Under the pieces are notes generated by a model, which worked only from the letters and a program-made list of their open reading frames with translations, searched no databases and was not told where the DNA came from. This document shows positions 8,501-16,851 of a DNA stretch of 64,000 nt, piece after piece. Both the position numbers and the translations under genes were made by a program. Each line of letters starts with the position of its first letter. Position 1 is the stretch's first letter. This DNA is from Magnetovibrio sp. (GTDB lineage Bacteria > Pseudomonadota > Alphaproteobacteria > Rhodospirillales > Magnetovibrionaceae): the NCBI GenBank assembly GCA_028281525.1, contig JANQJR010000039.1:35487-99486 (forward strand), read 5' to 3'.

Positions 8501-11500
8501 TTGGCCGGCGACAGCGCTACCATCAATGCCGCCAGCATCGAAAACGACCGTGGCGTGATTCGCGCGGACAACGACATCCAACTCACCGCCAGCAACGACA
8601 TCACGTCGCGCAGCGGCAAAATCAAAGCGGGCGGCGACATCGCGTTGACCGCCACCAACGGCTCCGTCGCCATCGAAACCCAAGTCGATACCTATAACTT
8701 GGCTGCGGACGGAGTGCGCAGCACGCACAGCATCCGCCACGCGACTTCTACCGTCAGCGCGGGCGGTAATTTCACCGTGTCAGCGGCGAACGGCGACATC
8801 GCGTTGCGCGGTGCGGACGTCCAGGTGGGGGGCAACGCCACTTTGAACGCGGGCGGCGACGTCACCGTCGGTAGCCAGGAAATCGAACAGGGTATATCGA
8901 ATCGGCACGGTGTTTACCAATCCACCACCCACATCAATTCGACCTTGAACGCGGGCGGTACGCTCGACATCACCGCGGGCGGCGACGCCAAGGTGCAAGG
9001 TGCGACCGTCACCGCCGGGGGCGACGTGACGCTGGCCGCCACCGGCGACGTCACCATCGAAGCCACGGCGGACACCATCGACGCTGAAGCCGAAACCGGC
9101 GAAGTGTTCAAACGCACCGACAACACCGCCGCGACTTTGACCTCGGGCGGCGCACTGTCGGTTACGTCCGGCGGTGCGGCGAAGCTCAAGGGCGCGCGCC
9201 TTACTGCTACGAACGATCTTACCCTCCAGGCCACCGGCGACGTGGTGATCGAGTCCAGCGCCGATCAATATGAATTGAACGTCAAGACCTATAAGAAAAA
9301 GACCACCACCCAAAACCGCTCCGGCCTGACGGCGGGGGGCGACGTCACGGTGGGCTCGCTGATCGGCAACCTGTCGGTGATCTCGTCTGAGCTCGAAAGC
9401 GGCGGCGACATTACCCTCAACACCCCGGGCGGTTCGGTCTATCTGGGCGTGCGCAAGGACTACTTCGAAGAACGCGAGATCCAGACCAAGTCCAGCGGCC
9501 TGATGATGACTGTGATCAACCGCGGGCGCATCGACGAAACCGTGGTGCCGACCTTGATGACGGCGGATGGCAATCTCGCCATCGTCGCCGCGAACGGCCT
9601 GGTGGTGGACTACAAGGATACGGGCTCGCTCAGCGGCTCCATCGATCAGCTCAGCCAATCCCCCGGCCTTGCGTGGATGAAGGATGTCCAGGCGCGCGCG
9701 GACGTGGACTGGAACGCGGTGGAGGAATATCACCACAGTTGGGACCACCGCTCCCAGGGCATCTCGCCGGTGGGCGCGGCTCTGATCTCGCTCGCCGTGG
9801 GCGTTGCCAGCGGCGGCGCGACCGCCGGGATCGACGGCTGGGGCGCGAAGCTGTTTGGCATGAACCAGTTCACCAACCCCACGCTGATGGCCGCCACCAA
9901 CGCGGGTTTCAGCTCGCTGGTGAGCCAGGCGGCCGCCGCGGTGGTGGGCAACGGGGGGGACTTGGGCGCGGCGCTCAAAGACCTGGGTTCCATGGATGCC
10001 ATCAAAGCGCTCGCAACCTCCATGGTCACGGCGGGGCTGATCGAAGGACTTGAGATCACCGATGCGCTGACCACCCCCGGAGCCGAATTGGACAAGCTGA
10101 CGGACACCGTGCGCCAGATGGCCGAGTTCACCGATAAGCTACAGGTCGCCATCGCCGAGGGTGCCATCTCCGCCACCGTCGATTCCGTCATCAATGGCGC
10201 ACCGCTGACCGACAATCTTAAGAACGCGCTGGCCAGCGCGGCGGTGACGGTGGTGTCGCAGACCGCGTTCAAAACAGTCGGTGATTTAGGCGTAGAATAC
10301 GGCCTGGAAGAAGGCAGCCTGCAGAAAATTGCCATGCATGCGCTCACCGGCTGCGCTGTCGGAGAAGCGGGCAGCGGCGGCTGCGCCGCCGGTGCAATGG
10401 CGGCGGGCCTGCAGGAAATGCTGGGCGATGGCTTCCAGGAGATCACCAGCGATCCGGAAAAGCAGGTCAAGCTCGCGGGACTTATCGGCGCGCTGGCGGT
10501 GGCGGTCACCGGTGGTGATGTCAATGCCGTCAACGCGGCGGCGAACATCGCGGAGACGGCGAGCGCATATAACCGGCAGCTTCATACCGAAGAAATCCAG
10601 GCCATCCGCAAGAAGGCCGAAGAATTTGATGGCGTTGATGGCCTGAGTGCTGCTGAGTGGGAAACACGGCTGGGCCAGGCAGCTTTGCGGCGCGTCGACC
10701 TGCAAAGCGCGGCAAAATTCGATGAAGACGCCATCGCGGATGGCGCGATCGGTGAGATCATCAATGAGTATGGCACACAGTTTGCGGACAGTCTGGCCGC
10801 GTCGTTCAAATTTCTCGAACGCGATGAGTATTACACATCATCGGCGACGTTCTCCCCCGGTCTGATCGATCCCGCCACGAAAGGGTTCTACGACAACGTC
10901 TATGCCGACTGGGCCACGCAAACCTATGGCCCGGATGTCACGGGCAAGGTTGCTCCGTCGCAGTTGGCTTTGCTGAACGCCGTCGCGCCAAGATTTGGCA
11001 GCGCCTGCGGTTCCCACGTGGGATGTGAGTTCCTATCGCCGGAGTTCGCCGACGTGATCGACCCCACCCAGGCACGGGCGATGAACGCGGTGATCCTGCA
11101 CGGTATGCGTCGGCAGGTCGGCGAAGTGTATGAAACCTTGAAAGCCGCCAACGGCACTTCGCCTCAGGCCACGCAAGCGTTCAATGACAGTAGGCGTGCG
11201 TACATAGACTTGACGGCGGCAGAGGGTGTGCAGACCTTGCTCGGGTCGCGTGGGGCCATCGGCGCGGCGGCCAAGGATACGCTCAGCGCCACCGCCAACG
11301 CCGTGGAGATCGTTACGCTTGCTGTGCTCGGGGACGAACCTTCCCAGGCTGCGATTGGAGATACGGTCACGGCCTTGGTCGATGTGCTTTCCAGCCCACA
11401 AGACATCCCGCCCGCCATCCGGGATTCGATTGTCGCGCAGTTGAACGAAGCCCAGACGCTTTATGAAGCCGGGGACCTGCAAGGCGCCGGCAACGTTGCC

Positions 11501-11989
11501 GGGAAGTTGCAGTTGACGCTCTTTGGTTCAATTGCAGGAACCACAGTCATCGCTGGGATGACGGACAATGGCGCAGAGCTTTTACGAAAGATTGGTGGGA
11601 CAAAGGATGCGCTGAAAACGCCCGCTCAAGTTTGGGAAATCTCACCCATGCAACGCGGGAACATCATCGAAGACAGTTTGGCGAAATCAGACTACAAGGA
11701 CTGGTACCATGTTGGGGAAGAGAGGAATCGTAAATTCCCTCTGGTGGACTTCCAGAATGGCAAGACTCTGGTCAGCCTCAAGAGCGTGGACACGACCGGT
11801 TCGACGTGGTTTACGAGAATGAGCGATCATATCGTAGATCTTGGTACGCGCGGGGCAATGGTCGACGGCCAGCCTGCGGATATGGTTCTGGATTTACGGG
11901 TGCAGCCGGGTGGGCTTGAGGCGGCAAAGGATCTGCGCATTATTGCCGAGAAGCGTGGGGTTCATTTGATTATCAAGGAATTCAAATAA
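5501..11989 (+). CDS. TpsA/CdiA-type filamentous haemagglutinin with C-terminal nuclease-like toxin
   Basis: Large exported effector of 2162 residues starting at a TTG, with GGAGAGAG just upstream that overlaps the stop of the transporter gene. Signal peptide about 1-25 (ending WVLAA). The TPS/haemagglutination domain (about 26-300) includes the characteristic NPNGITCDGCGFIN at about 137. A long beta-helical region with many AGGDVTL-type repeats runs to about 1400, followed by a DUF637-like pre-toxin segment (about 1430-1700) ending near YNRQLHTEE. The last ~120 residues look like a PD-(D/E)XK nuclease toxin of the CdiA EC869-like kind: E2057 in GNIIED, D2083 in FPLVDFQNG and K2094 in VSLKSVDTTGSTW are the candidate catalytic residues. 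The role is inferred: contact-dependent inhibition by DNA or RNA cleavage in neighbouring cells. The next gene overlaps its stop codon, as expected for immunity. Confidence 0.9.
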   Translation: MTYIRNAIVWFVSFLLTLPSEWVLAADPIVVDTAAPGANRATVATTPSGKPMLNIAAPNASGVSHNKFANFNVTSQGLVINNATALANTSLAGVIEANPNFSGSAASLILNEVTSSNRSLLKGATEIGGQAADYILANPNGITCDGCGFINTPRATLTTGTPTFTGTQLAGLSVDVGDILVEGLGLDATKATKFDIVTRAAIINAQINAADLGIHAGRQNFDYTARSGTAKTDDGSVKPAFAIDSTALGGMYAGRITLVGTEAGLGVRVAGDMAASTGDMVLTAAGRLELKSDISVAQDIQLASLSDDIVADKAVYAGGNLTATANTGTVTANASASFGAAGDVTVKAANVTANATGGTGGQFVAGMDDSGALTTDGTLDIQATTQIATGDGFLGAGQAVKLKGPTIDLSRAADDSSETVRSRGTLTIESGNLSASGGRIASDGAMTLTGNSPIVIGAGNYSSASAIALTGDSITTAATMTSDQSITLTSTVGDITNTGSIAATTTTELNAAANITNSGTLESQTGTTVTAAGDIDNQTGAKIKSAATTNVTAGGTLTNVGSIFAEQAATITAPTIANTGSLAGGTDLNINVGSLSNTAGVLHAQDNITVIGTDGASNATLFDNASGVVETVNGDIAITADTIQNRKSVFTAGSIHRWTKQYRGSSDGCYEGDGKICTYNLVIDSPIGSLQFAYRGPFFGRYHEGYISADSAASLMHAGRNISLTGATITNDNSNIHAVDDITLTGTTVNNQGAAIYSRLYYRGIPGGENRWFLGLEKTVSTTDSVIQAGGALTIDAADPDSSVRNGTELYDSAPPPGTHPIGTNELATPPTQSALLDTSAYVDLIPGRNALFLTNPSPTATFVYETRADFIDVANYYGSDYFIGKLGVTPGQVATRLGDAYFDTTLVREAIVRETGKRFLDDTVDNDIQQMKNLLDNAVAASGGLNLAFGISLSAEQIDALTTDIVWYVEEEYNGQTVLVPKVFLASATRATLDDSGAILAGDSATINAASIENDRGVIRADNDIQLTASNDITSRSGKIKAGGDIALTATNGSVAIETQVDTYNLAADGVRSTHSIRHATSTVSAGGNFTVSAANGDIALRGADVQVGGNATLNAGGDVTVGSQEIEQGISNRHGVYQSTTHINSTLNAGGTLDITAGGDAKVQGATVTAGGDVTLAATGDVTIEATADTIDAEAETGEVFKRTDNTAATLTSGGALSVTSGGAAKLKGARLTATNDLTLQATGDVVIESSADQYELNVKTYKKKTTTQNRSGLTAGGDVTVGSLIGNLSVISSELESGGDITLNTPGGSVYLGVRKDYFEEREIQTKSSGLMMTVINRGRIDETVVPTLMTADGNLAIVAANGLVVDYKDTGSLSGSIDQLSQSPGLAWMKDVQARADVDWNAVEEYHHSWDHRSQGISPVGAALISLAVGVASGGATAGIDGWGAKLFGMNQFTNPTLMAATNAGFSSLVSQAAAAVVGNGGDLGAALKDLGSMDAIKALATSMVTAGLIEGLEITDALTTPGAELDKLTDTVRQMAEFTDKLQVAIAEGAISATVDSVINGAPLTDNLKNALASAAVTVVSQTAFKTVGDLGVEYGLEEGSLQKIAMHALTGCAVGEAGSGGCAAGAMAAGLQEMLGDGFQEITSDPEKQVKLAGLIGALAVAVTGGDVNAVNAAANIAETASAYNRQLHTEEIQAIRKKAEEFDGVDGLSAAEWETRLGQAALRRVDLQSAAKFDEDAIADGAIGEIINEYGTQFADSLAASFKFLERDEYYTSSATFSPGLIDPATKGFYDNVYADWATQTYGPDVTGKVAPSQLALLNAVAPRFGSACGSHVGCEFLSPEFADVIDPTQARAMNAVILHGMRRQVGEVYETLKAANGTSPQATQAFNDSRRAYIDLTAAEGVQTLLGSRGAIGAAAKDTLSATANAVEIVTLAVLGDEPSQAAIGDTVTALVDVLSSPQDIPPAIRDSIVAQLNEAQTLYEAGDLQGAGNVAGKLQLTLFGSIAGTTVIAGMTDNGAELLRKIGGTKDALKTPAQVWEISPMQRGNIIEDSLAKSDYKDWYHVGEERNRKFPLVDFQNGKTLVSLKSVDTTGSTWFTRMSDHIVDLGTRGAMVDGQPADMVLDLRVQPGGLEAAKDLRIIAEKRGVHLIIKEFK

Positions 11990-12747
11990 TGCCGCTTTAC
12001 GATTTCGAGGCAATATTTCAACTTAGTTCAATTGACAAGAATCAAGTGTGGAGCCTGATCGCCACGGTCCTTGAACAGCAGGGTCTTATCGACCCCCTGT
12101 ATGACCAAATGAACCGGAAGATGACGTTTGATCAGGTCGCAAGCTCAATCCGCCGGTATCCGAAGCCCCATTTTGGAATTTATTCGGAACGGTTTACGTT
12201 CGATTTCGGCCCAATCGCCAATCCGCAACACACCTTATTGTGGATTGATCAGAAGTCGCCATGTGACGTCAATTGGACGCATTGGGCTGAACATTTATCG
12301 ACTGTCGATGGCTTTTTGCAAGCTTTCTATCTAGATAAGGAATATAGCCGCTGGCAAACCACCGACAATATTCAATCCTATGAACTTGCTGGGCGTGTAC
12401 ACACGCACCTGCCCAAGGTGAGCAACAATTTGCCGCCACCGGTCGAAAAAACCATTATCGACGTTACCGATAACCCCGGACGGAGGACCATACGTCTCGG
12501 TTTCGTTGAGGTGGTCGCCGCCGAAATGTGGTTGGGGCCCGGGTTCTGGGAATTGACCGGCGCCGACCGGGATGAGGTCGAACAATGCGATTATTTGCAA
12601 ACCGAAGCTTTGGCGCATGATGTCCTTCACCTCACCGCCTGGCCGCGCCCATTTGCTTCCGACCAAGGTGAGGAAGGCGAGGTTCAACATAAGATGAGAC
12701 GCTTGCTATACCCCAACAGCGTTGATCGCCCGATTGATGAACTGTGA
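11989..12747 (+). CDS. Candidate CdiI-type immunity protein
   Basis: The 252-residue product starts with an ATG that shares one base with the stop of the cdiA-like gene (TAATG), implying translational coupling. I recognise no family. The sequence is soluble-looking, has no signal peptide or membrane segment, and is rich in Asp/Glu and Trp. The function is inferred only from position: the gene immediately after a CdiA toxin tip normally encodes the neutralising immunity protein. At 252 residues it is longer than many CdiI proteins, so it could have an extra domain. The base composition looks somewhat lower in GC than the cdiA body, in keeping with the frequent exchange of toxin/immunity cassettes. 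Confidence 0.65.
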   Translation: MPLYDFEAIFQLSSIDKNQVWSLIATVLEQQGLIDPLYDQMNRKMTFDQVASSIRRYPKPHFGIYSERFTFDFGPIANPQHTLLWIDQKSPCDVNWTHWAEHLSTVDGFLQAFYLDKEYSRWQTTDNIQSYELAGRVHTHLPKVSNNLPPPVEKTIIDVTDNPGRRTIRLGFVEVVAAEMWLGPGFWELTGADRDEVEQCDYLQTEALAHDVLHLTAWPRPFASDQGEEGEVQHKMRRLLYPNSVDRPIDEL

Positions 12748-12825
12748 GAACATGACAGGGACCGTTTTTTAAAGACCTGCGCATTACGGTGGACCACGGT
12801 GACAGTGCACGAAAATCATGTTCTC
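12746..12825. repeat. 10-bp inverted repeat after the immunity gene
   Basis: GAGAACATGA at 12746-12755 is matched by its exact reverse complement TCATGTTCTC at 12816-12825. The first arm contains the end of the immunity gene's stop region. The 60-base interval holds a T-run (GTTTTTT) but no gene. It may be part of a terminator or the footprint of an excised element; chance is not excluded. The rest of the 12748-12942 gap shows a second T-run near 12856 and nothing else I can name. Confidence 0.3.
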
Positions 12826-12942
12826 CGCCCTGCAAAAAGAGTATGGGCTCCTCCTTTTTTTCAAATGCCGCCTCACAGTCGTGGCGCGGTGTTATGATTC
12901 CACACGCGGCTGGCTCGTGCATGAACGAACGCACCAGAGGGT

Positions 12943-14844
12943 TCATGCATGGTGGCGGATGAGCTCACGGAGCTGCTGAGCAACCTTTCCAACCACGCTT
13001 GGCCAATCGCCTGCCTCAGGTTGCCTGAACAGTCTTGCGCCTGGATACCACGGTGTGTCTTCGCGATCCAACATCCAGCGATAATCCGGTATATGGGGCA
13101 ACAGAATCCATACGGGTTTGCCGATCGCTCCGGCGACATGGGCGACGCTGGTATCGACGCTGATCACCAAGTCCAGGCATTCGATCAATGCCGCGGTATC
13201 GGCGAAGTCGTGCAAATCATCTTGGTGTTGTTTGATTTCCGTATGCCGTTCGAGCAGCGCCAAGTCATGTGCGCGATATTCCTTCTGTAAGGAATGCCAT
13301 TCGACCGGCAGGTCGAAGAGCGACAGCAATTCTTCCAAACGGATGCTGCGGTTTGCGTCATTGACGTGCGCTTCGGACCCGAACCACACCAGTCCGATCC
13401 GCATTCTGTCCGTGTCGCCCAGCTTCGCCCGCCACGCCTGAACCCTGGTTTCATCGCACGACAAGTAGGGCGTCTGAGACGGTACGGTTTCCACAGTCGT
13501 TTGAAACGCGTAGGGCAAACTCATCACCGGGCAGTATGCATCGAATTGCGGCAAGGCATCGCCCTTGGCGACCAACGTCATCGGGCAGTTTAGCGTAGAG
13601 ATAAAGGGGAGCAACATGTGGGGTGCTTCGAAAACGATTTTCGCGCCCAATGTCTCGATTTGGGGCAAGTATCTGCAGAATTGGATGACGTCGCCGTATC
13701 CTTGCTCCGTATGCACGAGCAGGGTCTTGCCCGCGATGTCTTTCTCGCCTCGCCAGGAAGGCTGGAGGAAATCGTAGTAATTGTCTTTCGTGTCCTCTTT
13801 TCTTAGGCGCCACTCAAACAACTTCCATCCATCAACGTAGCGGCCCCTAAGGAGCAACAGCCGGGATATGTTCCAATGCGCCTCTGTATAGTCGGGATCA
13901 ATGGACACCGCCTTTTGGTAACTTGCCATCGCTTCGTCCAAGCGCATGAGATCCCGCAAGGTGTTGCCCATGTTGCTGTACGCTGCGGCATAATCGGGCT
14001 GGATAGACACCGCCTTCTCCGAATACGCGAGCGCTTCGTCGAACCGCCCGAGATCCTTCAGGGCAAGCGCCATGTTGCTATGGGCCATAGCATCGTCGGG
14101 TTTGATGGATATTGCCTTCTGGTAACTCGCCAGCGCCTCTTCCGGTCGCTTGAGCGCCCTGAGGATATTGCCCATGTTATTGTAGGCATCGGTATATCCG
14201 GGATTGATGGACACCGCCCTCTCGGCACTCGCCAGGGCTTCGTCGATTCGGCCAAGGTCCATCAACGCCTTGCTCATGTTGCTATACGCCTCGGCGTATT
14301 CGGCTGCGATGGACACGGCCTTTTCAAAGTTGGCCAGCGCCTTGTCCGGCCGCTTAAGGTCCATCAGGACGCCGCCAAGATTGTTGTAAGCCACGGCATA
14401 ATTCGGCTTGAAGGCCAGCGCTTGCTCGTAACTCGATTGCGCCTCTTCAAGCTGCTTGAGTTCTCGAAAGGCATTGCCCAGGTTGTTATGCGCCTCGGGA
14501 TTTGCGGGGTTGAGCGCAATGGACCGACGCACGAGCTCTATTCCCTTGTCATGCTGCCCAAGCTGTAATCGGGCCGTTCCGGCGACAAACAGTAGTTTTG
14601 GATTGTGCATTTGTTGAGGCAAAACCAAGTCGTATCGATCACACGCTTCTCTTACGCTCCCGGATTGATGAAGCTGCAGCGCTTGATTGAGCAGGTTCTG
14701 TTGCTCGTCGGTAAGGGGCGCCGTCAGGCGGTGTTCAGGTTTATCCGCCGGTTGAGCGGCCGCTTCCTTCGGTTGATGCCCTTTTGCGCTCGACATTTCG
14801 TCTATGGCCTTGTGTGGACGATGGTTGCTACGAGTCACAACCAT
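12943..14844 (-). CDS. TPR-repeat protein with C-terminal glycosyltransferase-9-like domain
   Basis: 633 residues. About eight 34-residue tetratricopeptide repeats cover residues 45-325 (for example YNNMGNILRALKRPEEALASYQKAIS). The C-terminal ~300 residues resemble the heptosyltransferase/GT9-type domain often fused to TPRs in alphaproteobacteria: HTEQGYGDVIQFCRYLP near 365, GLVWFGSEAHVNDANRS near 480, and VISVDTSVAHVAGAIGKPVW near 570. Such proteins are thought to modify surface glycans or glycosylate proteins, but the substrate cannot be told from sequence. The start at 14844 has a poor ribosome site; the methionine 16 codons later (MSSAKGHQ) is an alternative. It faces the CDI operon tail to tail and is not in an operon with anything visible. 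Confidence 0.85.
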   Translation of the reverse strand: MVVTRSNHRPHKAIDEMSSAKGHQPKEAAAQPADKPEHRLTAPLTDEQQNLLNQALQLHQSGSVREACDRYDLVLPQQMHNPKLLFVAGTARLQLGQHDKGIELVRRSIALNPANPEAHNNLGNAFRELKQLEEAQSSYEQALAFKPNYAVAYNNLGGVLMDLKRPDKALANFEKAVSIAAEYAEAYSNMSKALMDLGRIDEALASAERAVSINPGYTDAYNNMGNILRALKRPEEALASYQKAISIKPDDAMAHSNMALALKDLGRFDEALAYSEKAVSIQPDYAAAYSNMGNTLRDLMRLDEAMASYQKAVSIDPDYTEAHWNISRLLLLRGRYVDGWKLFEWRLRKEDTKDNYYDFLQPSWRGEKDIAGKTLLVHTEQGYGDVIQFCRYLPQIETLGAKIVFEAPHMLLPFISTLNCPMTLVAKGDALPQFDAYCPVMSLPYAFQTTVETVPSQTPYLSCDETRVQAWRAKLGDTDRMRIGLVWFGSEAHVNDANRSIRLEELLSLFDLPVEWHSLQKEYRAHDLALLERHTEIKQHQDDLHDFADTAALIECLDLVISVDTSVAHVAGAIGKPVWILLPHIPDYRWMLDREDTPWYPGARLFRQPEAGDWPSVVGKVAQQLRELIRHHA

Positions 14845-15358
14845 TCGTTATGTGTAATGAATACGATAGTCATGGGTTGTGTATACTCATTAAACCATAA
14901 GAGGTTCGGCATCAACCGGCACTTCCTATGTTTGTGAGGGCCTCTCTTGAAACAATGGAAGTTGGCATTGATATTGAGCGGGAGAATCTAGGCCGTGTCG
15001 TTTCTAAGGGGTTTTGAGGTCAGCCAGAGGTTGGTCGTGGTCGGTACGCGGCACGTCCAGAGTGCCACGTGTCTCAAGTAGGAAGGTGCGTGCAGGTCAC
15101 AACAGCCTTGAAGGCGAGGCAAATCTACGCAGCTCGGGTTGGGAGGCGATATGGGAGCAATATGCTTCTCTGTGTTGACACGGCTGCTGGTGGTCTGCAC
15201 TTGAATTCACATCGATTGTATTGGGTTCATTTCTTGCCACGCGCTCGCGAGGACACGTACGGCTGAACGCAAGAAAAAAACAAGGAGTCTGATGGCACAA
15301 TGCAACGCCTTCTAGAACGTCATTCCGTGAGCACTCCCAAACCGACGACATGGCCACG
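14845..15358. other. Gap without a supported gene
   Basis: About 500 bases upstream of the TPR gene hold only short frames without ribosome sites or recognisable products. GGAAGGTGCGTGCAGG at about 15080-15096 matches the core of the dispersed repeat found at 3210, 21044 and 51681, which may mark another eroded copy. Confidence 0.5.
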
Positions 15359-15547
15359 TCACTGTTGCGATAGGGATGCAGCAAGTGCAAACAAACTAAA
15401 TTGGCGGTTAAATTGAGGAGTGCCGCTGAGAAACGAGTCGGCGATCATCATCAGAAAGGTCAGGAGATTGATCGCCAGGACCCATTTTAGAACACGGCGC
15501 TGCCGCGCTGAAATATTCAAGTCCAGCTGGCAACAACCGTCGTCCAT
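15359..15547 (-). pseudogene. Truncated cation-diffusion-facilitator-like fragment
   Basis: A 62-residue frame whose first ~45 residues look like the N-terminus of a CDF (cobalt-zinc-cadmium) transporter: a Cys-containing DDGCCQLDLN start, then ARQRRVLKWVLAINLLTFL and MMIADSFLSGT, which fits the first membrane helix. After SGT the expected second helix (ALLADSLDMLGDA-type) is missing and unrelated sequence follows to a stop. It lies 93 bp after the DUF1826 gene in the same direction, at the tail of the znuA operon, where a zinc transporter would make sense. I read it as a broken remnant; a genuine 62-residue membrane peptide is possible but less likely. Confidence 0.45.
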
Positions 15548-15640
15548 GCATGTGGTTATTGTTCATAGGCCGACTTGTGTCCAACGTCTGTCAATGCGCC
15601 TTCGGTCCGGCAAAATCCATGAACGAAGTGGTGGCGCCGC

Positions 15641-16351
15641 TTATGAGTCTCCCGACCACGGCATGGGAGATGCGGCCGATTGCCGATTGAGGCAGAGAAA
15701 GAGGCGTATTTGACCGGTGTTCGCGATGGGCGGTGAGCGGTGCACGATGCCGGAACCCGAACCGGCGCAGCTCCCTTTGAACATTCCGACTTCGTGAGAA
15801 CGAAACCGCTCGACCGGACCCTGGAATTGCTTCTGAGTTCGTAACGCCTCTTCGGCATATTGTGGCTTAACCCATTCGGTCGCCGGCCCCAGGTATGTCG
15901 TGAGCAGCCGCATTTCAACGCAATCCAAGTGAAACTTCCAGCACGCGTCATGATCGAGGCATTCCAGGCGAACATCGACAAGGTCGGTCTGCGCGATGTC
16001 GGCGAACACGGAAACGAGTCCATCGATGTCATCGATGAAATTCGATCGCATCTCATCTTTTGGCATGCCGCACGCATCGAGCAATTCTTCCATCGTGGAC
16101 CGAAGTTCCTTCGGTTGAAGCAGAACCCGCAAATGCGGCAAACACGACACGTCAAGCTGTTCCAGCCACGCCCGCAAAGTTCCATCTAGCGCGCGCTGCC
16201 AAGTCACAAGCTGAACGTCAGGGGATCGGATGGTGCTCAACCCTTGCCGTGTCTGAGCCTGTACAATTTCCGCCTCGTCGTTAGCGGCATCGGTGTCAGG
16301 TTTTGGGATGGACCGGTCTTCAGGCTGCGTAAGCAAATCGATTTCCGTCAA
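15641..16351 (-). CDS. DUF1826 protein of the zinc-starvation operon
   Basis: 236 residues. The C-terminal half has the features of DUF1826 proteins: [20 protein letters not shown] at about residue 130, then [18 protein letters not shown] and [20 protein letters not shown]. The conserved His and Cys residues could bind metal. DUF1826 genes are commonly found in Zur-controlled clusters with zinc importers and zinc-sparing paralogues (established association); the biochemical function is unknown. The start codon overlaps the hisI stop by four bases (ATGA), so it is co-translated with hisI and folE behind znuA. No signal peptide is present. Confidence 0.8.
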   Translation of the reverse strand: MTEIDLLTQPEDRSIPKPDTDAANDEAEIVQAQTRQGLSTIRSPDVQLVTWQRALDGTLRAWLEQLDVSCLPHLRVLLQPKELRSTMEELLDACGMPKDEMRSNFIDDIDGLVSVFADIAQTDLVDVRLECLDHDACWKFHLDCVEMRLLTTYLGPATEWVKPQYAEEALRTQKQFQGPVERFRSHEVGMFKGSCAGSGSGIVHRSPPIANTGQIRLFLCLNRQSAASPMPWSGDS

Positions 16352-16851
16352 AGCTGTGTTGGATTTGGTGCATCGCCATAGACTTCATGGGGATCGAAGG
16401 TTCGGCTTGTTTCCGTAAATGTAAGTTGGGCGGGGTTCTCCGACGGCGCTCCAAACTCCACAGCGCGATAGAAACAGGAACGGTAACCGACGTGGCAACT
16501 GGCGCCCGAGCCGCCGACACGCACCCGCAGCCAGACGGCGTCCTGATCGTCGTCAACACGCAATTCGGCGACCTTTTGAACAAGCCCGCTTGTATCGCCT
16601 TTGCGCCATAGGCATTGGCGGCTGCGGCTCCAGTAATGGGCTTCGCCAGTTGCAATCGTGCGTTGGAGCGCTTCCGCGTTCATGTAACCCAGCATCAACA
16701 CGTCTCCGGTGTCGGCATCCGTGGTGACGCACGGCAATAGGCCGTCGGCGTCGAATTTCGGGGCCAACACGTTGCCTTCCTCGACCTGTTCGACGGAGAC
16801 GCGCGGGGCAAACAGTTTGGAGGCGGGCGTTGTGGAAGGGGTGCTGCTCAT
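16348..16851 (-). CDS. hisI: Phosphoribosyl-AMP cyclohydrolase paralogue with a replaced zinc cysteine
   Basis: Stand-alone HisI of 167 residues, catalysing the third step of histidine biosynthesis (opening of the purine ring of phosphoribosyl-AMP). Signature blocks: [10 protein letters not shown] (53-62), [21 protein letters not shown] (69-89) and the metal region [10 protein letters not shown] (98-107) plus [12 protein letters not shown] (118-129). The family normally has D-C-D-x-D in the first metal segment, where the Cys is one of three zinc ligands. Here that position is Asp101, while the other two cysteines (C119, C126) remain. The gene sits in a Zur-type operon between folE and DUF1826, overlapping both by four bases. 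This suggests a back-up enzyme used during zinc shortage, an inference that agrees with known zinc-independent paralogues in Zur regulons. Confidence 0.88.
   Translation of the reverse strand: MSSTPSTTPASKLFAPRVSVEQVEEGNVLAPKFDADGLLPCVTTDADTGDVLMLGYMNAEALQRTIATGEAHYWSRSRQCLWRKGDTSGLVQKVAELRVDDDQDAVWLRVRVGGSGASCHVGYRSCFYRAVEFGAPSENPAQLTFTETSRTFDPHEVYGDAPNPTQL

Noticed and set aside
5501..11989. Plain adhesin (FHA) without toxin
   Set aside because: The pre-toxin segment, the nuclease-like E-D-K pattern at the C-terminus and the overlapping downstream gene favour a CDI effector.
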